DNA of 64,000 nt from contig OZ038382.1 of the NCBI GenBank assembly GCA_964036045.1, positions 145,712,961-145,776,960 on the forward strand, written 5' to 3'. The DNA comes from Eutreptiella sp. 'Long Island Sound 2002' (Eukaryota > Euglenozoa > Euglenophyceae > Eutreptiales > Eutreptiaceae). The notes under the pieces were generated by a model. It had not been told where the DNA came from and did no database searches. It saw only the letters and a program-made list of their open reading frames with translations. The stretch's first letter is position 1. Each line of letters opens with the position of its first letter. This document shows positions 45,437 through 54,414 of the stretch, one piece after another. The position numbers and the translations under genes are program-made.

Positions 45437-45897
45437 CTAAATCAACTTGGCATTCATGTCGGGGAGTTCTCCTTCTACTTCCATGGGGCTGGCAGCGCCC
45501 TGTAGGTCCAGAGTGGCGATCTCCTCGTCGTTTAGTTCCCATTCTTCCCCACAGAGGTCCTCTGGGTCGTAGTAGCGCTTGAGCTGTTGAGCATCGCACA
45601 CCAGGGTCCCCCTAGTCGGGGACAACACCGCACGGTGATACGGTAACCATCCACAGATAGGATCTTGTGGGGCCCAAAGTAGGGGTCATCGCTGGTGGAG
45701 CGTGGCCAGGCGGCTAGCCGACTGTGGTGCACCAACACCCAGTCTCCCTCTTGGTAGGAGGCGGGTACCCTGTGCTTGTTCTTCTTGTTTCACTGACGCT
45801 CCCTTACTCTCTGGAGCATAGCCTTGGCCTTGCCCACCTTCGCTTGTTGCTCCTTCACCCACTTACGCACAGTGGAGTAGGAATCCTCAGGATAGTA
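45437..45897 (-). pseudogene. Ty3/gypsy integrase C-terminal fragment inserted in the array
   Basis: Exactly between GAGGGCACCTA and GTCCACCCGCAACC of the last unit, about 457 bp of foreign sequence encodes, on the minus strand, a basic helix (TVRKWVKEQQAKVGKAKAML), then YQEGDWVLVHHSRLAAWPRS, DDPYFGPHKILSVDGYRITV and AQQLKRYYDPEDL. This is the SH3-like C-terminal domain order of Ty3/gypsy integrases (GDxVLV...GPyxIl...LKxYy) with an acidic tail ending at a stop. A TGA within the helix-to-barrel linker and a frameshift near 45620 show that it is broken. No LTR or catalytic core is present. Confidence 0.68.
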
Positions 45898-46510
45898 GTC
45901 CACCCGCAACCCCCACTTTTTGTGGTTTCCACCCCTCACAATTGCCCAAATGGACGCCTAGACCCCCGTACCCAGGCCCACTAGGCTGTGGCAAGCTGCA
46001 AGCTCAAGCCCAAACACGTGGGTGCCCAAATGGGTCAACAGGGTCTAGTAGGGGCAAAAAGATGACTTTTCTCAAAAATGATCCTAGACCATGTGCGACG
46101 CTAAAAACAAGTGTTTTTGGACCGTTTTGAGCTTGTGGTGGCCCATTTTGGTCCTCCAAAAATCCCAAAATGCCTTGAAAATGGGTTGTTTTGGGACCAA
46201 AAATGGGTCAAAAATGGGTCAAAAACGCATTTTTCCAAACCTCATCCTAGACCATTGCCGGTGCACAAACGGATGAGATGAGCCCATTTTGAGCCCATTT
46301 TGGGGCATTTTGGCCCCTAAGAAGTACAAAAAGCCTTGAAAGTGGGCCTTGTGGTGATGGGGTTCACTTGTAAGCTGATTTCACTTTGTCAAGAGCCATC
46401 AATGTGTGAATCATTCTTGATGTCCCTCACCATTCATAGCTAATGTTCCCTCCCCCACCAGCTCGGTCCCAATATTCAGTCTTGATTAGGGTTAGGCCTA
46501 GGGTTAGGGC

Positions 46511-47588
46511 TAGGGTTGCTGTTAGGGTCTGCAGCCCTCCTGTGGCCCTCCTTCACGTCAAAGTTTTTTCTTGTTGTTTTAACACAAACATGAATTCTCT
46601 ATAAAATTTTGAGTATTTTGAGTATAAACACATAGTATGAAAAAAAACTTGGCGCCTTCGGTGATGGACAGTTTTCTCTAGGGACACTTGTTGGTGGCCG
46701 ACCCGGCACCACTATCTTTCAAAACCCGGGGGGGGGGGGGGGGGGCTGGGGGGTGTCGCATACAAGGACCGGGCCAAGCCGCCCCCCCCCCCCCCCCCGC
46801 CCCCGTGCGTCAACCGAACGCGGCACATTCCCCGATGCGGATCCGCAAACCAAGACTGATGCCGACCCAAAACCCCTGACCGCCAGCCCCCCCCAACCCC
46901 CCAACCCCCCGCCCCCTCTTGGCACAGAGCTCTGTGGGCCACTGCCTGCTGAACACTCCTTTTCAGCCCAACCCTTGATCTGAAAGTGACCAACGACAAT
47001 GCTTCGGATGCTCGACATCCTGCCAACTGCCCAGTGCACGGGACGCAAAAATGAGAGGATTGCATGGCCCAAGTAGCGCCCATCCGAACGCACTTCCCTG
47101 AGATTTCAGGGCCGGGGCTCACAGAGCCCTCCCGCCGCTGAGACGAGCCACACTACTGTCTCCACATCCTCCCCAAGGCACACCTGTACCCCTGTTTCGT
47201 GTCGGAGAGGAGGGCGATGGTACCACGACTCGTAATCGCCAATGAAGGCCCCAGTGGCGTCCCCTTTGCCGCGGGCGCCAACAGGCCTCACATGCAACAC
47301 AGTCCAAGGCTGTGGGGTGTTGTCAACTGCCGATGGGGGTTGTGTGGGGGATGTACAACTGGGGCCAAACACCCGGCACCCGCAACGCACTTCTCATGGG
47401 TAGCACTTGGTGAGGGCTTGGTGAGGGATCCGAATTGTTGGCGGTTGAGATCAAGCGATCAGGCGCAGCACATGGGCCACTTGCTGTGCACCTGCTACAA
47501 GCTGCGGTCTTTGGGGGGTCCAGAGGTTGGGAATTGCAATGCAGTGCGACAACTCAGAATCATCAGATGAGGACATTCCTAATGACCT
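46511..47588. other. array right flank, no gene recognised
   Basis: G and C runs of about 16 (46731 and 46784) face each other 45 bp apart and can pair. The proline/glycine-rich frames over them are homopolymer artefacts. The remainder to 47588 holds no supported gene. Confidence 0.5.
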
Positions 47589-47910
47589 CCCCACGGGGGG
47601 GACGTCTCCTCGCTTCTGTACGCGACACCCCCCCCCAAGTAGAAGTGGGCCGAAGGCCCCTTGGGGGGGGGGGGATGGCCGCCGAGGAGGGCTTCTCTGG
47701 GGGAATGGCTAGTCGCTAAGGGGGGGGGGGGGGTGAGAGGGTTAGAAGAGGTCTAGTCCAGTCTGTCGGAGACGCGGTGGCCTAAGGGGTTACTCTACAA
47801 CAACGGACGCCTCCACTCTACCTCCTCACCAATGCAATGGTGGTTGTAGGCACCCACACCACCCCTCCCTATAGAGGGCCGTATATGCCCAAGCCCACGA
47901 GGCACCCGAT

Positions 47911-48040
47911 TAGTTTTTTTTTTCCTTTACCGTACACACAAATACTGCTCTATGGGGATAGGTTTTTTTTTCCTTCGCCGTACACACAAATACTGCTCTA
48001 TAGTAATAGTTTTTTTTTCCCTTCGCCGTATACACAAACA
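47911..48040. repeat. three tandem ~48-bp units
   Basis: TTTTTTTTTCCTTYRCCGTA followed by CACACAAATACTGCTCTAT repeats three times, the last truncated to CACAAACAGC. Confidence 0.8.
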
Positions 48041-48164
48041 GCTCGGACTCAGAGACATTTGTATTCCGCCGCTTTTGGGGCCGTGTCCATGACAAGTCCA
48101 TTTTCTTGTGTTGCCCTACACTCTCCAAAGGGTGTGTGCGTTGCGCACCTGATGACGCCTCAGT

Positions 48165-48262
48165 GGAGGAGGACGAGGAGGAGGAGGAGGACGAGGAGGA
48201 GGAGGAGGAGGAGGAGGAGGAGGACGAGGAGGAGGAGGAGGAGGAGGAGGAGGAGGAGGAGG
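48165..48262. repeat. (GAG)n/(GAC) microsatellite, ~98 bp
   Basis: About 30 triplets of GAG with interspersed GAC. Plus frames read poly-Glu and minus frames poly-Ser. The long frames across it owe their length to the repeat and show no domain. Confidence 0.9.
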
Positions 48263-48473
48263 TAGACGTAGAGGGGTCAACAACATTGGCGGGGGGATTC
48301 GCCGAAGGCGGGCCCATTGCCACATCCACCTCCTCGTTTTGCTTCGCATCATCTTTTGTTTTTTTCTTCTCTTTCTTCTCATCATGCACAGTCCAAGCGA
48401 GGACAAGAGGAAGGGGGAGCACGCAGCAAAATTGGAACCTCCGGGTCAGGGAGTGGATCTTGAGAATCGGGGT

Positions 48474-48680
48474 CATTTGTATAGCGCCTTGTCTCGCTAA
48501 TCTGGTGCTCAAAAGCATTGGCAGAAATACTACCTAACCCCTGCATTCTCGGGGGTCTCCAGCAAAGGGGACAAAATCAGAATTGGCTACCCCACCCCTA
48601 CCTTCTTGAGGGCCCGCAAGTGGGCGGAAATGCTACCTAACCCCTGCTTTCTCGGGGGTCTCAAGCAAAGGGGACAAAAT
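48474..48680. repeat. TTTGTATAGCGCC motif and minisatellite copy
   Basis: CATTTGTATAGCGCCTTGTCTCGCTAATCTGGTGCTCAAAAGC at 48474-48516 has a close copy at 63330-63370. It is followed by two ~65-bp units of the CTACCTAACCCCTGCNTTCTCGGGGGTCTC family. Confidence 0.65.
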
Positions 48681-48813
48681 TTTCGGGCGCCTTGGGCGCC
48701 TATGTATGATCCATAGCCATGGACCCTTGGTAACTAAGTGGGCCCAGAGGGCATGGATGGGGGGGGGGGGGGTCGCATACCCCACCTGAGGAGACGTCCC
48801 CCCCGTGGACCTC

Positions 48814-49608
48814 CCCTTGTGCACCCTTTGACACCGAAACGTACGACTAGGGGACTACATGGGCTGTGGGTGTGTCTGTGCCCGTGCCATGCCTGGGTTG
48901 TGCCTGTGTGTGGGCTTGTCATTTGGGAGTCACTGCTGCTGTTCCGTGGGTCTCGCTCTGCCAACGGGGGCTTCCAGAAAGGCTGGTTGGGTCCCGCATA
49001 ACACAACCGTCGTCCATTGCCCTGTCTATGATAAGACCTTCTGTTGTTGGCCGAGGCCACTTCTGTGTGACTCTGCAGCACCACCGGCGTCCAGCATCAT
49101 GTCTTTTGTGTGGGGGATGAGGGCAGACTTGGTGCCAGCACTTGGACGGACAAGCGTCGCCTTTTTCAGGACCAGCGGGGGACAGGCATGACTCTTTTGG
49201 GGGACAAACGGGGACAAGGGGCAATGCATTGGGTCGCAACGCAGCACAAGCGCATGCACAGCCACCACAGCACCAAAATAGAGAAGACACACGTACACAG
49301 ACATCCACATCATTGCCGTTTGGGGACAAGGGGGTCTGGGACAAGCAGGGACAAACGTCATTGTTTTCTGGGACAACCGCCAGCCCCAGTTCTGGCAAAA
49401 GGTGGGCGGGAATTTGCAGTTTTGTGGGTGTCCCTCTGTCTCCCCACTGAGCTACGGCCCCAATCGAAGCCCACTGCCTTGCCAGGGCCAAGAGGCTTTG
49501 CAGTCAGTCCCAGACCATGCAGTTTGGAGGACTGGAGGGGAGAGTTGTCCTTGTCCAGCGCCGCGTGACATCCAACCCCCCAGGCCTACGTGCAAAGCGC
49601 CCAGTGGT
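48814..49608. other. no gene recognised
   Basis: GGGACAA-type short repeats (GGGGGACAAACGGGGACAAGG, GGGACAAGCAGGGACAAA) at about 49180-49375. No supported gene. Confidence 0.45.
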
Positions 49609-50482
49609 ATATCTCTCGGGGACGGTACCGAACCTGCCAACTTTGTGGGTTTTCGGGGGTCGGTGCCATTGTTGCCTCATTTGTGTCCACTGAGTGTCCC
49701 GTAGGTAGGGGTATGTGGGGTATATTTGGAAAGCCCTTGAATAGGGCTTTTCGGAGATGTATAGGTTGGGGGGGGGTCCGGAACCATATTTTTTCGAAAA
49801 ACATGTTGGGTTTTTTTTGCCTGTTCTGATCCGGTTTCAGACAGACTGCACCGCACTCCTACCCCCATTACTCCAACATATGGGCATATAAGGGGCAAGT
49901 CATCCGCGTGGATTTGTTGCATTTGATGTGTAGAAGACATGTGCAACATGGGTCCCCCTAAGACCCCAATATGCTGATCACTTTGACCAATAACTACCTT
50001 GGACACCCGGGTGATGCGTGGTGCAACTTGCAGCATCAAGCTCAAGAGTGCAAGAAATCAAAGATGGCAGAAATTCTCAAACAGGCTGTCAAGTTGGGAC
50101 ATGGGACCACAATACTTGGATTCGGCACGTCAAAATGCATCCATTTACCTCCCTTCACTTTCCTCCAACTCCACAATATGTTGGAGCACCCATGGGAAAA
50201 CCTGTGAGTTGGTGTCCCGCACGCGTGAGCGGAGCAGGCTGAGGCCCAAAAACCCTGAAACACCAAAAAATTCGGCCTCGGTACTCAAAAATATGGTCAC
50301 CTATCCCCCCCCAACCCATACATTTCTGAAATGGCCTTTTCCCACAGATTTCAAAAAGTATACACATACCCCCCCCCCCCCAGGTGACGACATGTTTGCA
50401 CATCGGAGCAAAAGTCGTAGAAATTGCCGAAAAGTGCCAAAACCCACAAAGTTGGCAGGTTCTGAATGTCCCCGAGAGATAT
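49609..50482. mobile_element. foldback element with ~200-bp terminal inverted repeats
   Basis: TATATCTCTCGGGGAC..GAACCTGCCAACTTTGTGGGTTTT at 49609-49652 matches the inverse of 50436-50482. Pairing continues through the GGTATGTG and TGTATAGGTTGGGGGGGG blocks to CCATATTTTT at about 49790 and 50295. Arms are about 200 bp with indels, and the central loop of about 450 bp has no coding motif. Confidence 0.78.
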
Positions 50483-50499
50483 GCCTAGACACACATTTT

Positions 50500-50925
50500 T
50501 GCTGGCATAGGTTCAATTCCCACTGTATACGGACCGGAATTTTGTTGCATTTTTTTTAACATGTCTTCCTGAGAAAATTGGTTCTCCATGCACAAACAAA
50601 GCCTTCTAGAAGAAGATAAATGCACACAGGCTTCCCATTTGCATCCCACTGTGTGCTGGGTGGGTGTGCAGCACTGATTTGCAATCATCTCTCCGTCTGT
50701 ACATGGTCCCTGAGGATACAGGTGGTAGTACAAGGCAGTGGTCCAGTGGTATGCACCATGCATTGCTAATTCTCTGGCGGGGGTTCACACCCAGGACCGA
50801 TTTTTTTGGCATTTTTTGTCACTTGTCTTGGTGAGAAAATTGGTTTGCCATGCACAAACAAAGCTTGCCAGAAGAAGAGGAATGCACACAGGCTTTCCAT
50901 TTGCATCTCACTACATCTCACCAAT
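50500..50925 (+). mobile_element. two tandem tRNA-derived SINE-like copies
   Basis: Copy 2 has an A-box-like TGGTCCAGTGGTATGCACC (50739-50757) and a B-box-like GGGTTCACACCC (50781-50792). Copy 1 keeps the B box AGGTTCAATTCC (50509-50520). Each is followed by GGACCG, T-rich runs and a shared body: GAGAAAATTGGTTYNCCATG, CACAAACAAAGC, AGAAGAAG, AATGCACACAGGCTT and CCATTTGCATCYCACT. The period is about 262 bp. This is the layout of a Pol III-transcribed SINE, a head with internal promoter plus an unrelated body. Confidence 0.65.
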
Positions 50926-50995
50926 ATAGAAAGGTATCATCCAGTGTCCCAAAATAAATGATGCACATCTTAGAGTGACACCTCCCAATCAGAAT

Positions 50996-51095
50996 TGCAG
51001 AAACCCCAGCAAGTCAGCAGAACGAATCAGCCAAATCACAGAAACCCCACAAATCGGCAGAACAAATCGGCGGAATTCAGAAACCCAACAAATCT
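50996..51095. repeat. minisatellite, ~33-bp unit, three copies
   Basis: CAGAAACCCCACAAATCGGC followed by AGAACAAATC repeats about three times with substitutions, next to a G12 run at 51109. Confidence 0.7.
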
Positions 51096-51850
51096 GGCCG
51101 CCGATTTGGGGGGGGGGGGGGTTGTACGCGGACATGGTCGCAGGTACAAAGGCAAAGGATCGAGGGGGCTGCAGACACAGCAAGGCAAAGGGCGCCAACG
51201 GTCGAAGGCCATTGCAGAACAGCCTTCACGCGCCCGACAGCCCTCGGCATCGGTTGGCAGCGCGGGCACACACTTGGGTCCAGCCGCATTGAGGCCGTGC
51301 GGAGCTCCGGCGGCAAGTGCTCAGGCTGCACCTGTGCGCGCTGGTACGCCGCCTTCTGGCCCATGGTGCTGCTGCGCGCGAGCTGCGCCTCCATCGACGG
51401 CAGCCCCGGCAGCGGCTTCAGCCCCTTGTCCTGGGGCTGCAGGAGGATGTCCGCGGCCGTGGGCGGGAGACTGGGGCGTGGCGGGTCCTGCATCGCAGGC
51501 AGCAGCCCCCCCCGGCCCCAGGGGTCCGCCTGGTTCTCAGCCATGGCAGACTGGAATATCGACGTGGTCAGGAGCTGGATCATGGGGGAGGCCAACTGCG
51601 CCTGCGGCGTGCTCATGTCCAGGGTCGCCTCCTGCCCCTGTGCACAGTGCAGGTGGTGTGCCAATTTTGGCCAATTATGGGCCGTTGAGAGGGCCCAATG
51701 GAATATGGAGGGTTTGTTTGAGAGAGGGGCGGGCTTCTTTTGGCTCTGAGACCCACTCACTCGAAAAAAATCTTGCCAAAATTTGGCTGAGAGAAAATCA
51801 AGTCTGAATAAGCGGCCCTTTGTGGCTCCCACCCAAACCCACCCCCGCAT
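51077..51850 (-). CDS. hypothetical ORF, 257 codons, possible exon
   Basis: The middle (about residues 75-205) is protein-like: SPMIQLLTTSIFQSAMAENQ, LQPQDKGLKPLPGLPSMEAQ, LARSSTMGQKAAYQRAQVQP. The end runs into the poly-G tract and minisatellite as Pro-rich sequence, so the true 3' boundary is probably a splice site before about 51290. No domain recognised. Upstream (51858-51890) it shares CCAGGCTTTGTTGAGAAGGA-type sequence with the 30.4-kb foldback, which suggests that both belong to repeated elements. Confidence 0.3.
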   Translation of the reverse strand: MRGWVWVGATKGRLFRLDFLSAKFWQDFFRVSGSQSQKKPAPLSNKPSIFHWALSTAHNWPKLAHHLHCAQGQEATLDMSTPQAQLASPMIQLLTTSIFQSAMAENQADPWGRGGLLPAMQDPPRPSLPPTAADILLQPQDKGLKPLPGLPSMEAQLARSSTMGQKAAYQRAQVQPEHLPPELRTASMRLDPSVCPRCQPMPRAVGRVKAVLQWPSTVGALCLAVSAAPSILCLCTCDHVRVQPPPPPNRRPDLLGF

Positions 51851-51859
51851 TGTGTATTA

Positions 51860-53439
51860 ATTCCTTCTCAACAAAGCCTGGAATACGGACTGGAGGGATG
51901 CATCATCCCGCCCCCGTCCACCTTCTCCATAGGAGGCCCACACCCCGACAAATCCAACGGGGGCTCTAGCTCAGGCAACACATGGCCTACGCGCGACGCC
52001 TCTCCCATTGATGCCTCATGCATGGGACGTCTTTGTTGGGCATGATGCTTGATCCCTGTCACACTGTGGCTGGGACCGGGTGAAAACAATGCAACCGGCC
52101 CCAAATGCCCTCAATGTGGCGGTGCATGGCGCCAACCGAGAGGATGACACAAAAAGTGGCGTCTGCAGGTGAGCACTTGAAAGATTGGCGATGACGCCGA
52201 GTGCCCGCTGTACGACAGTTCCTCTGCTCATTGACATCCAGGGCCCTCAACAGCCCCCTGTGTGACATTCCGTCTGGCTGTTGTTTCTTTACGGGGCCCT
52301 GGACAGTCACCCGTTCTTCCCTTCACATGTTGCGTCGGGTTGCTTCTTTCTGTCGGCCGCTGCAGCCGGTGCTCTTGCTGGTGTCGTTTCCGCATTCGCG
52401 GAGCCCAGTGGTTGGTGTGCCGGGGCTGTGCTGGATGTGGCATGGTGTGCCGTTTGCACGTCAGTGGCGCCCAGTAGTTGGCGTATTGAGGTTGTGCTGG
52501 TTGTTGCGTTGAGGTTGGGTCGTTTGGCTGTGTTTGCTGTCCACGCGCCTCTGTCCACATGCCGTCCATAACCTGCCTCGTTGTGTTTCCGTGTGCGTGA
52601 GGCCCAGGTGCCCTGCTCCTCCACCCCCCCCCCCCCGTGCGCCTGCACCGGAAGAGGATTCACATGCAGACGTTTCCAGGACCGCGAAGTTTGGGGGGGG
52701 GGGGGTGCTCTCCACCACTGCTGAGAAGGGCATTGTTACACAGGGCCACAGGGCCACCGAGTCAACAGTTTCGGACATCGGGGGTGCTCTGCGTTTCCCG
52801 GTGCCGTGCCTCTGGTGCCGCTGGTGGAGTATGGCCCGGTGCTGTAGGCTAGGGCCCTGAGGACGGGGCTCCTCCCCAAAACTATGTCTGCCGGCCTGAG
52901 TTCCTCCGATCGCTGTGCCACTGTTGCTGTTGCGGGCCTCATTTTGCCGTTGACGGTTCTGTGGGGCCCTGGACTGTCGGCTGCCACTCTGGGCGTCGCG
53001 TGACCCTGCAAGCTGAGGGAGGGATAAAAAAGGGAAGGTCGCGCTGGAGCCCGGAGATCGCCCGAGGCCCCAGTGGCACACTGCAACGCTAACTGGGCCT
53101 TTACCCTCCCCCCCAACAATGGACCGGACCATCCCCCCGGGGGATGCAGACTTCCCGCGTCGGGGGTCTGAACACATGAAGCACGCAGGTCAGACCCAAA
53201 GCTGCTGGATCGACCCAACAGTGCTGGTGTTGCCTTGCCAGGGCCCCTTTGCAGTCCCTGGGTGAGGGGAAGGGAGGTTGCGGGGAGGGGGGGGGGGGGC
53301 TTAAAAATCTCCGTCCTAAATGATCACTGGCCGGGACCTGAACAGTGCACGGGCCGGCGGAGACTACTGTGGGCTACTGCCAATCAGCGTTGGTAGACCG
53401 CCAGCCCCCGTCGCTTAACTGCCAACCGCCAGGGTCACT
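51860..53439. other. no gene recognised; C13/G12 pair at 52623-52706
   Basis: Overlapping frames of 96-238 codons on both strands lack motifs. CTCCACC(C)n and (G)nTGCTCTCC about 65 bp apart can form a hairpin. Confidence 0.4.
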
Positions 53440-53520
53440 CCCGTAGCGTAGTGGTCAAAAGCATCAACTCCAAGAACCCGAATAACCCGACAAAGAATTC
53501 AATACCCGGCCTACCCCACT
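53440..53520 (+). other. tRNA-like sequence (pseudo-tRNA or SINE head)
   Basis: CGTAGCGTAGTGGTCAAAAGC fits an A box (TRGYNNARNGG), and GAATTCAATACCCGG about 45 bp later fits a B box weakly. A clean cloverleaf with paired acceptor stem cannot be drawn. Confidence 0.35.
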
Positions 53521-53699
53521 GAGTGACACGCACAGGAGGTCCTGAGATAGGTCGTGCTAGGGGCTGCCCAACCATTCCGCATCGGCGTCTGTTGCCCGCT
53601 CATGACTGCCAACCGCCTTCAGTCCATCGTAACCCCGGCGCCCCAAGCCTCCGGGGGTTCTGTGTGAAACAAGAAATCAGAAACAAACATCTCATTCTT

Positions 53700-54340
53700 G
53701 CCCTTCATTGCCATTCACAGCCCTGGGTATGGATGAATACAGTCCACCGCACCACCCCGCAGACCTTAAAAGCGGACGGCCACTGGGAGTCCATGGGAAT
53801 GAGGGGGCCCAGAGACTGCTCCATGTCCTCCCCGCCGGCCATGGGGTCGGTGGCGGGCGCACTCCACAGCGAAGCTGCCGTGGCTGCGGCCAGTGGGCCA
53901 GACATGGATAGCGACTTGACGCTGGAGCCGTCGGAGGAGACCACGCTGCCGATACTGCCGGCGCTGCCAGGCTTTGGGGGCAATGGGGACGAGCTGAACC
54001 AGACGTGCGGCCCTGCCGTGCGGGAGGCGGTGCGGGAAGGGGCGGGGGACTGGGACTTTTGCGGTATTGGGCTATTGGAGCGGCGGCGGCTGATGCTGCA
54101 GCGTGGGGGGCTGTTGCTGGACTGGCGCACGAGCGGCGTGACACTGCGGCCCACCCCGAGGCCATGCAGAGGGCTGCTGGTGGCTCTGAGCACTGCAGGC
54201 GGTGGAGGGAGGGGGCTGGGGCAAGGGATTGATAGAGGGAGGCATGGGGCAGGCAGGGGTGTGAAAGGGCTGAACACAAGTGGCTCAACCACCCACGCAC
54301 GTCTATGGTCGACCCTTTGCATGACAGACGCAATCCAAAT
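53700..54340 (-). CDS. hypothetical Ser/Pro-rich exon
   Basis: The minus frame (205 codons, 53705-54322) is rich in Ser/Pro/Arg (RCSISRRRSNSPIPQKSQSP, GSAGSIGSVVSSDGSSVKSL) and ends in a non-repetitive EQSLGPLIPMDSQWPSAFK, after which AAG|GTCTGC could be a donor. It lies 3' of the possible donor at 54414. No domain. A regulatory or disordered region of a minus-strand gene is possible. Confidence 0.28.
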
Positions 54341-54414
54341 TCTTCATGGGGCCCAGGACGAGAACCACTGCAGGACCTGCAGCATGCATTCCATTCATTC
54401 TGCATCCAGTACTT

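Larger units (their letters stand above)
31930..46510 (+). repeat. satellite array, twelve ~1.18-kb units
   Basis: Units begin ACCGAGCTGGTGGAACCAGT at about 31930, 33106, 34284, 35460, 36622, 37798, 38976, 40152, 41319, 42516, 43702 and 44860. In order each has a TTTTTAGTGTCTAGGGTGGACC block, a variable (AGC)n/(AAGC)n microsatellite, CACGCGCGAAATGG, a conserved ~500-bp block, GGCAAGCTGCAAGCTCAAGC, one and a half ~165-bp sub-repeats rich in AAAATGGGTC, and CCCCCACCAGCTCGGT with a TTAGGG-like tail. Lengths are about 1158-1197 bp, apart from the last, which carries an insertion. The short frames repeated in each unit are not conserved as protein. Confidence 0.93.
31703..46790. mobile_element. 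poly-G-ended composite element enclosing the satellite array (E1)
   Basis: The left terminus (31703-31770) has GGTCCTGATGCGACACACCC followed by CCCCAG and long G runs. The right terminus (46700-46790), read inverted, has GGTCCTTGTATGCGACACCCCCCAG preceded by GGGGGCGGCTTGG. The whole 14.6-kb satellite array lies between them. Matching termini occur at 57.85 and 63.45 kb. Boundaries are approximate and no target duplication or transposase is visible. Confidence 0.5.
47589..48813. mobile_element. poly-G-ended element E2, ~1.22 kb
   Basis: Left CCCCACGGGGGGGACGTCTC followed by CTCGCTTCTGTACGCGACACCCC (47589-47634) is mirrored at 48765-48813, which read inverted is GGTCCACGGGGGGGACGTCT followed by CCTCAGG..GGTATGCGACCCCCC. 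The cargo differs from E3: a 48-bp triplicate, a GAG microsatellite and a minisatellite copy. No transposase seen. Confidence 0.68.

Noticed and set aside
31977-46276. Repeated frames of 60-150 codons in every satellite unit (for example those starting MGKNQNS or MSRKRPKK) as a gene family
   Set aside because: They overlap in several frames and on both strands, change length through microsatellite indels, and show no domain. They track DNA identity rather than protein conservation.
31930-46510. CRISPR array
   Set aside because: Repeats are over 1 kb with no unique spacers, and the DNA is eukaryotic in character.
47910-48537. Poly-Glu plus frame and poly-Ser minus frame across the GAG microsatellite as a protein
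   Set aside because: Their length comes from a triplet repeat open in every frame, and the flanks are T-runs and minisatellite.
52461-53218. Minus frames of 160-238 codons as a gene
   Set aside because: Composition is Gly/Arg/Ser/Gln-rich without motifs, and the frame crosses a C13/G12 hairpin.
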